From: Oscillospiraceae bacterium
Lineage (GTDB): Bacteria; Bacillota; Clostridia; UBA1381
Length of the DNA stretch: 54,677 nucleotides
Direction of reading: 5' to 3'
NCBI GenBank assembly: GCA_022509025.1
Contig: JAFLUB010000016.1
Span: 1 to 54,677 of the forward strand
The translations under genes and the position numbers were made by a program. The notes beneath the pieces were generated by a model. The model made no database searches, was not told where the DNA came from, and saw only the letters and a program-made list of their open reading frames with translations. This document shows, piece after piece, positions 40,333 through 49,278 of this stretch (the first letter of the stretch is position 1; the number at the start of each line of letters is the position of its first letter).

Positions 40333-41472
40333 TTGAAATACATACATTTATCTGATCTTCATATCGGTAAGCGAGTAAATGAATATTCCATGCTCGAGGA
40401 TCAGGAATATATACTGACAAGAATTATAAATATTATAGACGAAGAAAGACCGGACGGAGTTTTTATTGCCGGCGATGTTTATGATAAATCCATACCGTCA
40501 GGGGAAGCTGTGCAGCTTTTCGATAGCTTTTTGACGCGGCTTGCAAAGCGGAATTTATCAGTGTTTGTCATAAGCGGAAATCACGATTCGCCGGAGCGTA
40601 TTGCTTTCGGCGGAAAACTTATGAACAGGAGCGGCATATATATGTCGCCTGTTTATGACGGGAAAATTGAACCCGTTACGATGGAGGATGAATATGGCAA
40701 GGTTAATATATATATGCTCCCGTTTATAAAGCCTGCTCATGTCCGCGCTGTTTTCAAGGACGACCCTGATGAAATACAGTCATATACAGACGCGGTGCGT
40801 AAAGCTATTGATGAGCTTCATGTAGATACTTCCGAAAGGAATATTATGATTACACATCAGTTTGTAACCGGAGCGGACAGAACAGAATCTGAAGAGATTT
40901 CAGTCGGTGGAACGGACAATGTTGATGTTTCAGTTTTTGAATGCTTCGACTATACGGCTCTCGGACACATTCACCGACCGCAGAACTGCAAGAGCGATAA
41001 GGTTCGTTACTGCGGAACCCCGCTGAAATATTCTTTTTCGGAAGCAAAGGATGAAAAATCCGTCACGGTGATTGAGTTAACAGACACGATAACAGTAAGA
41101 ACTGTTCCTCTTGCGCCGCTGCGTGACATGAAAGAAATCAAAGGCTTATACAACGACATCATGGCAAAAGATTTTTACAAAGACACCACATACGAAACCG
41201 ATTATATACATATTACTCTCACCGATGAGGAGGATATACCCGATGCAATCGGAAGATTGCGAACAGTTTATCACAACCTGATGAAGCTCGACTATGATAA
41301 CAAAAGAACCCGTGCGAATACAGTTATTGATTCAGCGGAAATTGTCAAAGAAAAGCTGCCAAATGAATATTTTGCGGAATTTTATGATATTCAGAACGGT
41401 CAGCCTATGAGTGAAACACAGCAAAAATTTATTGATGAACTCATTGAGCAGATACAGGAGGAATACAAATGA
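40333..41472 (+). CDS. sbcD: Exonuclease SbcD (Mre11-like nuclease subunit)
   Basis: A 379-residue metallophosphoesterase with HLSDLHIGK (6-14), GDVYDKSIPS, SGNHDSPER, THQFVTGAD and LGHIHRPQ, all Mre11/SbcD metal ligands. It forms the nuclease of the SbcCD complex that cuts hairpins and DNA ends at stalled forks. The start is TTG 40333 after GAGGAGCAG. It overlaps sbcC by four bases (ATGA), a sign of translational coupling. Confidence 0.93.
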   Translation: MKYIHLSDLHIGKRVNEYSMLEDQEYILTRIINIIDEERPDGVFIAGDVYDKSIPSGEAVQLFDSFLTRLAKRNLSVFVISGNHDSPERIAFGGKLMNRSGIYMSPVYDGKIEPVTMEDEYGKVNIYMLPFIKPAHVRAVFKDDPDEIQSYTDAVRKAIDELHVDTSERNIMITHQFVTGADRTESEEISVGGTDNVDVSVFECFDYTALGHIHRPQNCKSDKVRYCGTPLKYSFSEAKDEKSVTVIELTDTITVRTVPLAPLRDMKEIKGLYNDIMAKDFYKDTTYETDYIHITLTDEEDIPDAIGRLRTVYHNLMKLDYDNKRTRANTVIDSAEIVKEKLPNEYFAEFYDIQNGQPMSETQQKFIDELIEQIQEEYK

Positions 41473-44249
41473 GACCTACCAGGCTAATCATATCAGCATT
41501 CGGACCATACGCCGGAAAAACTGAAATAAATCTCGAAAAGCTGGGAAACAATGGGCTATACCTTATAACAGGCGATACCGGTGCCGGCAAAACCACTATT
41601 TTTGACGCTATAACATTTGCTTTGTACGGCGAACCAAGCGGAGACAACCGCGAGGTGTCAATGCTGCGCTCAAAATACGCGGCTCCTGAAACAGCCACTG
41701 AGGTCAAAATGTATTTTACATATGATGAAAAAAAATACTATATAAAGAGAAATCCCGAATATGAGCGTCCGAGCAAACGCGGAGATGGATTTACAACCGA
41801 AAAAGCGAATGCAGAGCTTCATTATCTCGATGATAACGGTAACGACAGCAGACCTCCGATAACAAAAACAAAAGAGGTTAACAGCGCTGTCGTAGAAATT
41901 GTGAAGGTTGACAGGAATCAATTTGCGCAAATAGCTATGATAGCGCAGGGAGATTTCCGCAAATTATTATTTGCATCAACAGATGAGAGGAAAAAGATTT
42001 TTCAAAAGATTTTCAACACGCAAATTTATTATACCTTGCAGGAAAAATTAAAAACAGAATCGGGAAAATTAAAAAAGGACTATGAGGATCTTTCTAAAAG
42101 CATAAGGCAGTATATAAACGGTATTTCATGCAGTGAAGACAACGAATTATTTACACAGGTAAAAAAGGCGAAGAATAACGAGATTTCTATGGCTGACACC
42201 ATGCTGTTGTTGGATGAGCTTTTAGCGAAGGATATGCTGACAGAGGTTAGTTGCCAATCAGAAATCAGAGAGCTTGACAAAAAAATTGACGGGCTTACAA
42301 AAGAGCTTGCCAAGGCTCAGACACTGCAGACCGCAAAGGATTCTCTCGAAAAGGCAAATAAGGATTTGGCAGATTTAGCTGAAAAAAAAGAAAAGCTTGC
42401 CAAAACTCTTCAGGAAGAAGAAAAGAAAAGGCCGAGAATAGAAGAACTTACACAAAAAATTGCTGCGATTAACGAACACCTTGATGAATACGATGAAAGA
42501 GATGAGAAAATAAAATCATTAGATGAAATTACAGCTTCAATCAAAGAGAATATCGAATCTCTTGAACAGAAAAATATCGAGTGTGAAAATAAGAAAAAGA
42601 AAATCGACGAACTTGAAGAAGAATTAAAAACTTTGGATAATATAGGAGCAGACGAGGAAAAGCTCAAAGCGGAGCAGGAAAAAATCAAAGATAGAAAGAC
42701 GGAAATAGATAAGCTTTCGCTTGAGATAAGCAATTGCGAAAATCTGAAAAAGAAGTTAGAAAAAAAGCAACACGACTATTCAAATAAGGCAGAAAAGGCG
42801 CGTACGGCAAGAGAGGAATATAACAACTTAAACCGGCTGTATCTGGACGGACAGGCAGGAATTATAGCTAAGACTCTTACCGATGGTGAACCGTGTCCTG
42901 TATGCGGTTCTGTTTCGCATCCGAATATAGCTTGTATGCCGGCAGATGCTCCGTCAAAGGATAGGCTTGAAGAGAGCAAAACTGCGGCGGAACTTGCGGA
43001 GTCATTCGCGGCACAGGCAAGCGAGGAAGCGGGTAAATTAAAGGGTCAGTCCGAGGAAAAGCAACGTCAGATAGAGGAAAGCGCAAAAGCGGTTTTGGGA
43101 GTGGATACCGATATTGCCGAAACCATAGAAGTAAAGAAAAAAGAACTCAGTGAAAATGAGAAAGAAATTGATAAGAAGCTTAAAGAAATTCACAAAGCTC
43201 AGATGCTTAAATCAGAGTTAGTGAAAAATATCCCGGAGGAAAAGGAAAAGCTCAAAAAGGCAGAGAATGAAAGTAAATCCTTGCATGAGAGTATCACAAA
43301 AAATACAGCGGAAAAGGAGCATAATTCAAAGAGAATAGAGGAACTTAATAAAAAGCTGAGATATGAAACCAAGCAGCTTGCGGAAAATGCAAAAAAAGAA
43401 TACGAAAACGAAAAATCCGATATTGAAAACGCTATAAAACAGGCGCAGGAAGATTATAACGAAGCTGAAAAAAGCATCACAGCGGCAAAAAGTAAAAAAG
43501 AAGAAAATGAGAATTTGCTTGATGGCGCTGAGGAAATTGATGCAGTGGCAATACAAAACAAACAAAATGAGTTAAAATTACAAAAAAAAGATGTCACGGA
43601 CAGGGAAAAGGAAATACATTCGCGCTTCAGCGCAAATACAAAAATCAAAGATAGTATTGCGGCGCAATCGGCAAAGATTGAAGAGGTAGAAGAAAAGTGG
43701 AAATGGGTTAAATCTCTTTCCGATACAGCGAACGGAAATATAAGCGGAAAAGAAAAAGTTATGCTTGAAACCTATATTCAAATGACATATTTTGACCGTA
43801 TTATCAACCGTGCCAATACACGCCTTCTGATAATGACAAGCGGACAATACGAGTTGACTCGCAGCCAATATGCGATAAATAACCGCAGTCAAAGCGGATT
43901 GGAGCTTGACGTCATAGACCATTATAACGGAACAAAAAGAAGTGTAAAATCCTTGTCGGGCGGCGAAGCGTTCAAGGCTTCATTGTCACTCGCATTAGGG
44001 TTGTCTGACGAAATTCAATCATCAGCAGGCGGAATCAAGCTTGACACTATGTTTGTTGATGAAGGCTTCGGTTCGCTGGACGATGAATCTCTTTCACAGG
44101 CAATGGCAGCATTGTCCACACTTGCAGAGGGCAATCGTCTTGTCGGAATAATTTCTCATGTGAATGAACTGAAGGAGAAAATAGATAAGCAAATTATTGT
44201 CACAAAAGAAAAAAGCGGCGGCAGTATGATTGTTATACAAGCAGAATAA
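41469..44249 (+). CDS. sbcC: Exonuclease SbcC (Rad50-like ATPase subunit)
   Basis: The 926-residue SMC-like protein has Walker A GDTGAGKTT (about 35-43), a long coiled coil of E/K-rich repeats, a zinc hook CPVCG at the centre (about 476), the signature SLSGGEAFKASLSLALGLS and Walker B DTMFVDEGFGSLDDE. It partners SbcD. It is a little shorter than typical SbcC, mainly in the coiled coil. The adjacent order sbcD-sbcC is the usual one. Confidence 0.95.
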   Translation: MRPTRLIISAFGPYAGKTEINLEKLGNNGLYLITGDTGAGKTTIFDAITFALYGEPSGDNREVSMLRSKYAAPETATEVKMYFTYDEKKYYIKRNPEYERPSKRGDGFTTEKANAELHYLDDNGNDSRPPITKTKEVNSAVVEIVKVDRNQFAQIAMIAQGDFRKLLFASTDERKKIFQKIFNTQIYYTLQEKLKTESGKLKKDYEDLSKSIRQYINGISCSEDNELFTQVKKAKNNEISMADTMLLLDELLAKDMLTEVSCQSEIRELDKKIDGLTKELAKAQTLQTAKDSLEKANKDLADLAEKKEKLAKTLQEEEKKRPRIEELTQKIAAINEHLDEYDERDEKIKSLDEITASIKENIESLEQKNIECENKKKKIDELEEELKTLDNIGADEEKLKAEQEKIKDRKTEIDKLSLEISNCENLKKKLEKKQHDYSNKAEKARTAREEYNNLNRLYLDGQAGIIAKTLTDGEPCPVCGSVSHPNIACMPADAPSKDRLEESKTAAELAESFAAQASEEAGKLKGQSEEKQRQIEESAKAVLGVDTDIAETIEVKKKELSENEKEIDKKLKEIHKAQMLKSELVKNIPEEKEKLKKAENESKSLHESITKNTAEKEHNSKRIEELNKKLRYETKQLAENAKKEYENEKSDIENAIKQAQEDYNEAEKSITAAKSKKEENENLLDGAEEIDAVAIQNKQNELKLQKKDVTDREKEIHSRFSANTKIKDSIAAQSAKIEEVEEKWKWVKSLSDTANGNISGKEKVMLETYIQMTYFDRIINRANTRLLIMTSGQYELTRSQYAINNRSQSGLELDVIDHYNGTKRSVKSLSGGEAFKASLSLALGLSDEIQSSAGGIKLDTMFVDEGFGSLDDESLSQAMAALSTLAEGNRLVGIISHVNELKEKIDKQIIVTKEKSGGSMIVIQAE

Positions 44250-44273
44250 ATAAGATAATTAAGGAGACTGACT

Positions 44274-45389
44274 ATGGATTTAAACAAGACATTAGAAAAA
44301 ATAACCGTAAAGATTTTGGCTGAGGCGGAGCGTCTCGGAGAGAAAATACCGTACGTTCCCGCGGCTGACGGAATGTATACAGATTCTCAGAGTATTTACT
44401 GGTGGACAAACGGCTTCTGGGCAGGTCTTTTATGGCAGCTGTACAGTGTGACAGAAAATGAATTATTCAAAAGATTGGCTCAAAGCTCGGAAGAACGACT
44501 TGATGCCGCCCTGGACGGATTTGAAAACGTAGACCACGATGCGGGATTTTTATGGCTTCACACCGCCGGAGCGAATTATCGCCTGACCGGCAATAAACGC
44601 TCCGAGCGCCGTTTGCTTCACGCGGCGACACTGCTTGCGGGAAGATATAATCCTGAGCTTAGGATTATCCGCGCATGGAACGAGCAGTGGATGAAAGGAT
44701 ATGACACAGCAGGCGGAGCGATTATTGATACAATGATGAATCTTCCGCTTCTGTATACGGCAACGGATATCACGTCTGATCCGCGATTTGGGAATATTGC
44801 GGTTCGACACGCGGATACAATGCTTGAGTATATGCTCAGACCCGATGGTTCGGTAAATCACCAGATTGTATTTGATATTAATACAGGTGAGCTGATAGCA
44901 AATCCGGGCGGACAAGGATATGAAAGCGGTTCTTCGTGGTCGCGCGGACAGGCATGGGCAATATACGGCTATGCGATATCCTATCGCTATACAGGTGAAA
45001 TACGATATCTTGACGCGGCGAAGCGCGTGGCGGCGTACTTTATGGCGAACACCTCGCTTACAGAATATGTTCCGCTTGCCGATTTCCGCGCGCCTGATGA
45101 GCCGGTGTATTACGACACAACAGCCGGAGCAATTGCCGCATGCGGTTTATTGGAAATATCCGAACACGTAAACGATTTTGAAAAGCGGCTGTATAAAAAA
45201 AGCGCAGAACTTCTTATAAATGCGATTGACGAAAAGTGGTGCGATTATAATCCTTCCAACGACGGAATCGTAGACGGCGGCAGCGCGAGCTATCATAACA
45301 ACATGCATCATGAAAAAATCATTTACGGCGATTACTTCTTTACGGAAGCGGTTTTAAGGCTGATGGGCAAAGGTTTTTATATCTGGTAA
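44274..45389 (+). CDS. GH88/GH105-type unsaturated glucuronyl hydrolase
   Basis: A 371-residue protein with an (alpha/alpha)6 barrel: WWTNGFWAGLLWQLY, VDHDAGFLW, AIIDTMMNLPLL and GGQGYESGSSWSRGQAWAIYGYA. These are the GH88 blocks with catalytic Asp candidates. It removes unsaturated glucuronate from the ends of oligosaccharides produced by lyases. No signal peptide, so it acts in the cytoplasm. It is 13 bases upstream of the DUF2264 gene and likely an operon with it. Confidence 0.88.
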   Translation: MDLNKTLEKITVKILAEAERLGEKIPYVPAADGMYTDSQSIYWWTNGFWAGLLWQLYSVTENELFKRLAQSSEERLDAALDGFENVDHDAGFLWLHTAGANYRLTGNKRSERRLLHAATLLAGRYNPELRIIRAWNEQWMKGYDTAGGAIIDTMMNLPLLYTATDITSDPRFGNIAVRHADTMLEYMLRPDGSVNHQIVFDINTGELIANPGGQGYESGSSWSRGQAWAIYGYAISYRYTGEIRYLDAAKRVAAYFMANTSLTEYVPLADFRAPDEPVYYDTTAGAIAACGLLEISEHVNDFEKRLYKKSAELLINAIDEKWCDYNPSNDGIVDGGSASYHNNMHHEKIIYGDYFFTEAVLRLMGKGFYIW

Positions 45390-45402
45390 GAGGGGACATA
45401 AA

Positions 45403-47493
45403 ATGGCAGAGGAATTCAAACGAAAAATAGGGGACAGTAAAAAAATATTTAAACCATCAAGGCTTGATTTTGATCTAAGTCCCTATACCGGACTTACGCG
45501 CGAGGGCTGGATAGAAGCGGCGAAGTATCTCTTGGAAGGCGTTTTTTCGCATATATCATCATATGACGCGCCTGTTGTTCTTCCGCGCGATGAAAATGAT
45601 GTTACATATCCGCATAAAAATGCTTCGGGAAATCAGTTGAAGCTTGAACAAATGGCGGAAATTTTCGAGGGCTTGGCGAGAACTTTGTTTATTGCCGCGC
45701 CGTTAATTCATATAGATCCGGAAATAAATATATGCGGTTACAATTTGCGCGAATACTATTCAAGGCAGATTTTGTGCGCGTGCAAGAGGGACAGTAAAAA
45801 CTTTGTCGGACACTACGAGGACTTGCAGCAGCTTGACGGAAATAAAAATCCATATCGTGCCTTCCAGCAGACGGTTGAAACCTGCGCGCTTGTAATTTGT
45901 CTTGATATATGCCGCGAGGAAATCTGGGAAGAATATACGCAGTCGGAAAAGGATACGGTTGCCGCGCTTATACTAAGCTATGCTCACGCGAGCACAGTGC
46001 CGCAGAACTGGCGGCTGTTTAATATGCTCGACATGGCTTTTTTACATAAAGAGGGTTATAAAATCGACAGAGAAATAATGCTTTCCCACGCTCAGGCAAT
46101 ACTCGGCTATTATGCCGGCGACGGCTGGTATCGCGACGGGCAGTCTTTTGACTATTATTCCTGTTGGGCATTTAACGTTTATGCGCCAATATGGAACAAG
46201 TGGTACGGATATGAGAATGAACCGTTTCTGGCAGCGCGGTTTGAGGAAAATGCAAACGCGCTTATGAAGACATATCCCGATTTTTTTGATCGTGACGGCT
46301 TTACGATGATGTGGGGCAGAAGCTGTGTTTACAGAAACGCGGCGACAAGTCCTTTGTCGGAAAATTTTGTACTTAAAAATCCAGCTTCCGATGCGGGACT
46401 TGCAAGGCGCATTGCTTCAGGCTCGATGCTTCAGTTTTTTGAACGTGATGATTTTTTGAAGAACGGGATTCCTCAAATGGGCTTTTACGGACAATTCACT
46501 CCGCTTGTTCAGGGATATTCCTGTACAGAATCGGCATATTGGCTCGGCAAGGCGTTCTTGTGTCTTGCATTATCCGAAAATCATCCGTTTTGGACTGCAA
46601 AGGAAAATAACGGCTCATGGGAAACTCTTGGCGAAAAAGAGGTTAAGGAAACCGTATTAAACGCGCCCGCACTGTGTTTTTCCAACCATAACGCAAACGG
46701 TGAAACGATACTCAGAACAGGTAAGGTTATTAAAAAATGCGGTGATGAGCATGGTATGTGGAATTATGCAAAGCTTTCCTATAACAGCAAATACCCGTGG
46801 GAAGCGGCGCCCGCAAATCATGTTGAAGCAATGCAGTATGTGCTTACAAATTCCGGCGAAGCGCCTCAGAAATGCAATGCTGTTCTTTGGCGCGGATGTC
46901 ATGACGGCATACTTTACCGCAGGCAATTTTTTGATTACGGACCTGAAAATGAAACTCACTGGCGGCAGGCTTTGAATTTAACGGACTTTCCGGTGGAATA
47001 CGGAATTATCCGCGCTGACAAGCTACGGCTATACCGCGCTCCGGTAACGCTGACTCTTGGTGCGTACGGATTTCCTGATAACGGCACGGAAATTATACGC
47101 AGGGAAAACAAAAATGCAAAGGCAGTTATTTTTAAGGGATATGATTACCGGGGACAGGAAAAACAGCTTGCAATGACTGTTTATGACGGTTGGGAGGATA
47201 TTGATATTATACACAGCCGCGGTACAAATCCCGATTCGGAAAAATCTATTATCGCATATGCAAAAACAACGCGGCATAAGCAATACGGATATGATGGATT
47301 CATTCTTGTTTCTCAGGTTATAACAAAAGAAAGCCATGCGGATTTTTCGGAGGAAGAGTTATTCCCGATAGATGAGATTGTGTATGAAGATAAAGAAAAA
47401 TGCGGCGGTTATGGTACTGTTACATTACGACTCAGGAACGGCGATGTGAAGATTGTTGATTTTGACCGCATTGAGGGAAATTTACAGATGTAA
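45403..47493 (+). CDS. DUF2264 family protein (putative glycosidase)
   Basis: The 696-residue protein starts with NRGWIEAAKYLLEG-type TREGWIEAAKYLLEGVFSH and contains PQNWRLFNMLDMAF, GDGWYRDGQSFDYYSCWAFN and YTGAYWLGKAFL-like CTESAYWLGKAFLCL blocks that define DUF2264. Members are encoded in sugar-degradation loci; some have been placed in a glycoside hydrolase family by CAZy (GH154, from memory, not certain). No signal peptide is visible. It acts with the GH88 enzyme upstream on an unknown uronic-acid sugar. Confidence 0.83.
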   Translation: MAEEFKRKIGDSKKIFKPSRLDFDLSPYTGLTREGWIEAAKYLLEGVFSHISSYDAPVVLPRDENDVTYPHKNASGNQLKLEQMAEIFEGLARTLFIAAPLIHIDPEINICGYNLREYYSRQILCACKRDSKNFVGHYEDLQQLDGNKNPYRAFQQTVETCALVICLDICREEIWEEYTQSEKDTVAALILSYAHASTVPQNWRLFNMLDMAFLHKEGYKIDREIMLSHAQAILGYYAGDGWYRDGQSFDYYSCWAFNVYAPIWNKWYGYENEPFLAARFEENANALMKTYPDFFDRDGFTMMWGRSCVYRNAATSPLSENFVLKNPASDAGLARRIASGSMLQFFERDDFLKNGIPQMGFYGQFTPLVQGYSCTESAYWLGKAFLCLALSENHPFWTAKENNGSWETLGEKEVKETVLNAPALCFSNHNANGETILRTGKVIKKCGDEHGMWNYAKLSYNSKYPWEAAPANHVEAMQYVLTNSGEAPQKCNAVLWRGCHDGILYRRQFFDYGPENETHWRQALNLTDFPVEYGIIRADKLRLYRAPVTLTLGAYGFPDNGTEIIRRENKNAKAVIFKGYDYRGQEKQLAMTVYDGWEDIDIIHSRGTNPDSEKSIIAYAKTTRHKQYGYDGFILVSQVITKESHADFSEEELFPIDEIVYEDKEKCGGYGTVTLRLRNGDVKIVDFDRIEGNLQM

Positions 47494-47571
47494 GCGGTTT
47501 TATCAGAAAGCGAAAAATCAGCCTTGCCGGGTATACGGACACGGGAGAGGACAAAGAAAGAGGGGTAAAAG

Positions 47572-48921
47572 GTGAAATATAATATAAAAATCCCGGAGCC
47601 TGTGAATGATATTATTCATAAACTTGAAGAGAATGGACATGAAGCATACATCGTGGGCGGGTGCGTAAGAGACAGTATCATCGGTAATGAACCGAATGAT
47701 TATGACATATGCACGTCCGCTATGCCTGAAGAGGTTATGAGCGTTTTTGAAAAAAAATTTGTTATCCCGACGGGGTTAAAGCATGGGACTGTTACTATCG
47801 TCATAGACGGAAATAATTACGAAGTGACTACATTTCGGATTGACGGTGAATACTCTGATAACCGGCATCCTGATAATGTTGAGTTCACAAGAAACATCAC
47901 AGAGGATTTAAAGCGCCGTGACTTTACTATGAACGCCATAGCGTACAGTGACAGCGAGGGGTTAATCGACCCGTTCAATGGTATTGACGATATCGGACAC
48001 GGCGTAGTCAGATGCGTCGGAAATCCTGATGAAAGATTTTCGGAGGACGCGCTGAGGATACTGAGAGCTATCCGTTTTGCCGCTCAGCTGGATTTTGAAA
48101 TAGAAAGCGGGACAGAAAAATCTATTCATAAGCTGCCGCATCTGCTCAGGAATGTATCAGTAGAACGTATTAACAGTGAGTTTTGCAAAATAGCTGTTTC
48201 AAACTGTTTTGCTGAATCCGTAAGACAATTTCAGGATGTGTTTGAAATATTTATTCCTGAACTACGCGGATTATCCGGTTTTGAGCAGAAAAATCCGTAT
48301 CATGAGTTTGACGTTCTGGAACATATCCTGCACGCGGTTAAAAAATGTCCGTCCGATGAAATAACGACGCGTCTTGCCGTGTTTTTCCATGATTTCGGCA
48401 AGCCTCATTGCTGTCAGGAGGATGCGGACGGAACGAGACATTTCCGCGGACATGGTAAAGTGAGCGCGGAAATGGCGGACGAAATTATGCGCAGGATGAA
48501 ATTTGATAACCGGACGCGCAGCGATGTCACGGAGCTTGTGTTATATCATGACTCACAGCTCACAGTAAGCAGGAAGCAAATAAAGCGTTGGCTTAACCGG
48601 ATAGGCGAACAGCAGTTTAGGCGGTTGGTTGACGTTAAAGCGGGTGACACGAGAGGTCAGAAAGAAAACAATGATGACGATGAAAGACTGCTTATCATAC
48701 CGGATATATTAATGACGGCAGATGAAATACTTCGTGAACAGGAATGTTTTCAGATGAAGGATTTAGCCGTAAACGGCAGAGATTTGATAGAAGCAGGTTT
48801 TGTTCCGGGGAAAGAACTCGGAGATATATTGAAGAAATTGCTGAATATGGTGATTGACGGTAAGATAGAAAATGATCGCGATAAATTGATGCGTTATGCA
48901 ATAACACACAAGACTGATTAA
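47572..48921 (+). CDS. cca: CCA tRNA nucleotidyltransferase
   Basis: The 449-residue enzyme adds or repairs the CCA end of tRNA. It has the nucleotidyltransferase signature GGCVRDSIIGNEPNDYDICTSA (about 29-50, with the DxD), EVTTFRIDGEYSDNRHPDNVEF and RRDFTMNAIAY, and a C-terminal HD domain FFHDFGKPHC (about 273-282). The start is GTG 47572 with AGAGGGG upstream. A hairpin at 48925 terminates it. Confidence 0.93.
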   Translation: MKYNIKIPEPVNDIIHKLEENGHEAYIVGGCVRDSIIGNEPNDYDICTSAMPEEVMSVFEKKFVIPTGLKHGTVTIVIDGNNYEVTTFRIDGEYSDNRHPDNVEFTRNITEDLKRRDFTMNAIAYSDSEGLIDPFNGIDDIGHGVVRCVGNPDERFSEDALRILRAIRFAAQLDFEIESGTEKSIHKLPHLLRNVSVERINSEFCKIAVSNCFAESVRQFQDVFEIFIPELRGLSGFEQKNPYHEFDVLEHILHAVKKCPSDEITTRLAVFFHDFGKPHCCQEDADGTRHFRGHGKVSAEMADEIMRRMKFDNRTRSDVTELVLYHDSQLTVSRKQIKRWLNRIGEQQFRRLVDVKAGDTRGQKENNDDDERLLIIPDILMTADEILREQECFQMKDLAVNGRDLIEAGFVPGKELGDILKKLLNMVIDGKIENDRDKLMRYAITHKTD

Positions 48922-48924
48922 ATT

Positions 48925-48958
48925 AAGGGGATGTTGCGTTAAGCAACAGCCCCTTTGG
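48925..48958 (+). terminator. Hairpin after cca
   Basis: Arms 48925-48937 and 48943-48955 form a 13-bp stem with one mismatch. The T-run is only CCCTTT, so termination may be weak. Confidence 0.55.
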
Positions 48959-48995
48959 GGCTGAATGAATTTAGATGCAGAACGGACGAAACGAA

Positions 48996-49247
48996 GCATA
49001 ATGCGGGAAATCCCGCATTATGCCTTGCCCGAAGTCGTACCGTGACGGTTTTGCCTTTAGCAAAACTCGCCTGTGGCGACTATCGGCTGTAAGCCGATAG
49101 CGTCAGTGTACGTCGAGTGGTGAGTTTCGTTCGTAATAGAAAGGCATAGAAACGAAGAATTTCGCAAAATATTGCGAAATTCCACATTAAGAACTATTTA
49201 AAATAATCTAAAAATTCAGGCTTTATGCTGATTCAATGCCTTTCTAT
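48996..49247. repeat. Cluster of hairpins between cca and the tet-like gene
   Basis: Perfect stems are 48996-49007/49012-49023 (12 bp), 49048-49054/49060-49066 (7 bp), 49080-49088/49092-49100 (9 bp) and 49157-49167/49172-49182 (11 bp). An outer 12-bp pair 49136-49147/49236-49247 encloses the last. No ORF with coding signs is present. It may be a non-autonomous repeat or a structured RNA; neither can be decided from sequence alone. Confidence 0.5.
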
Positions 49248-49278
49248 GGTCTGCGCTAAATCGGGCAGCCCCAGAATA

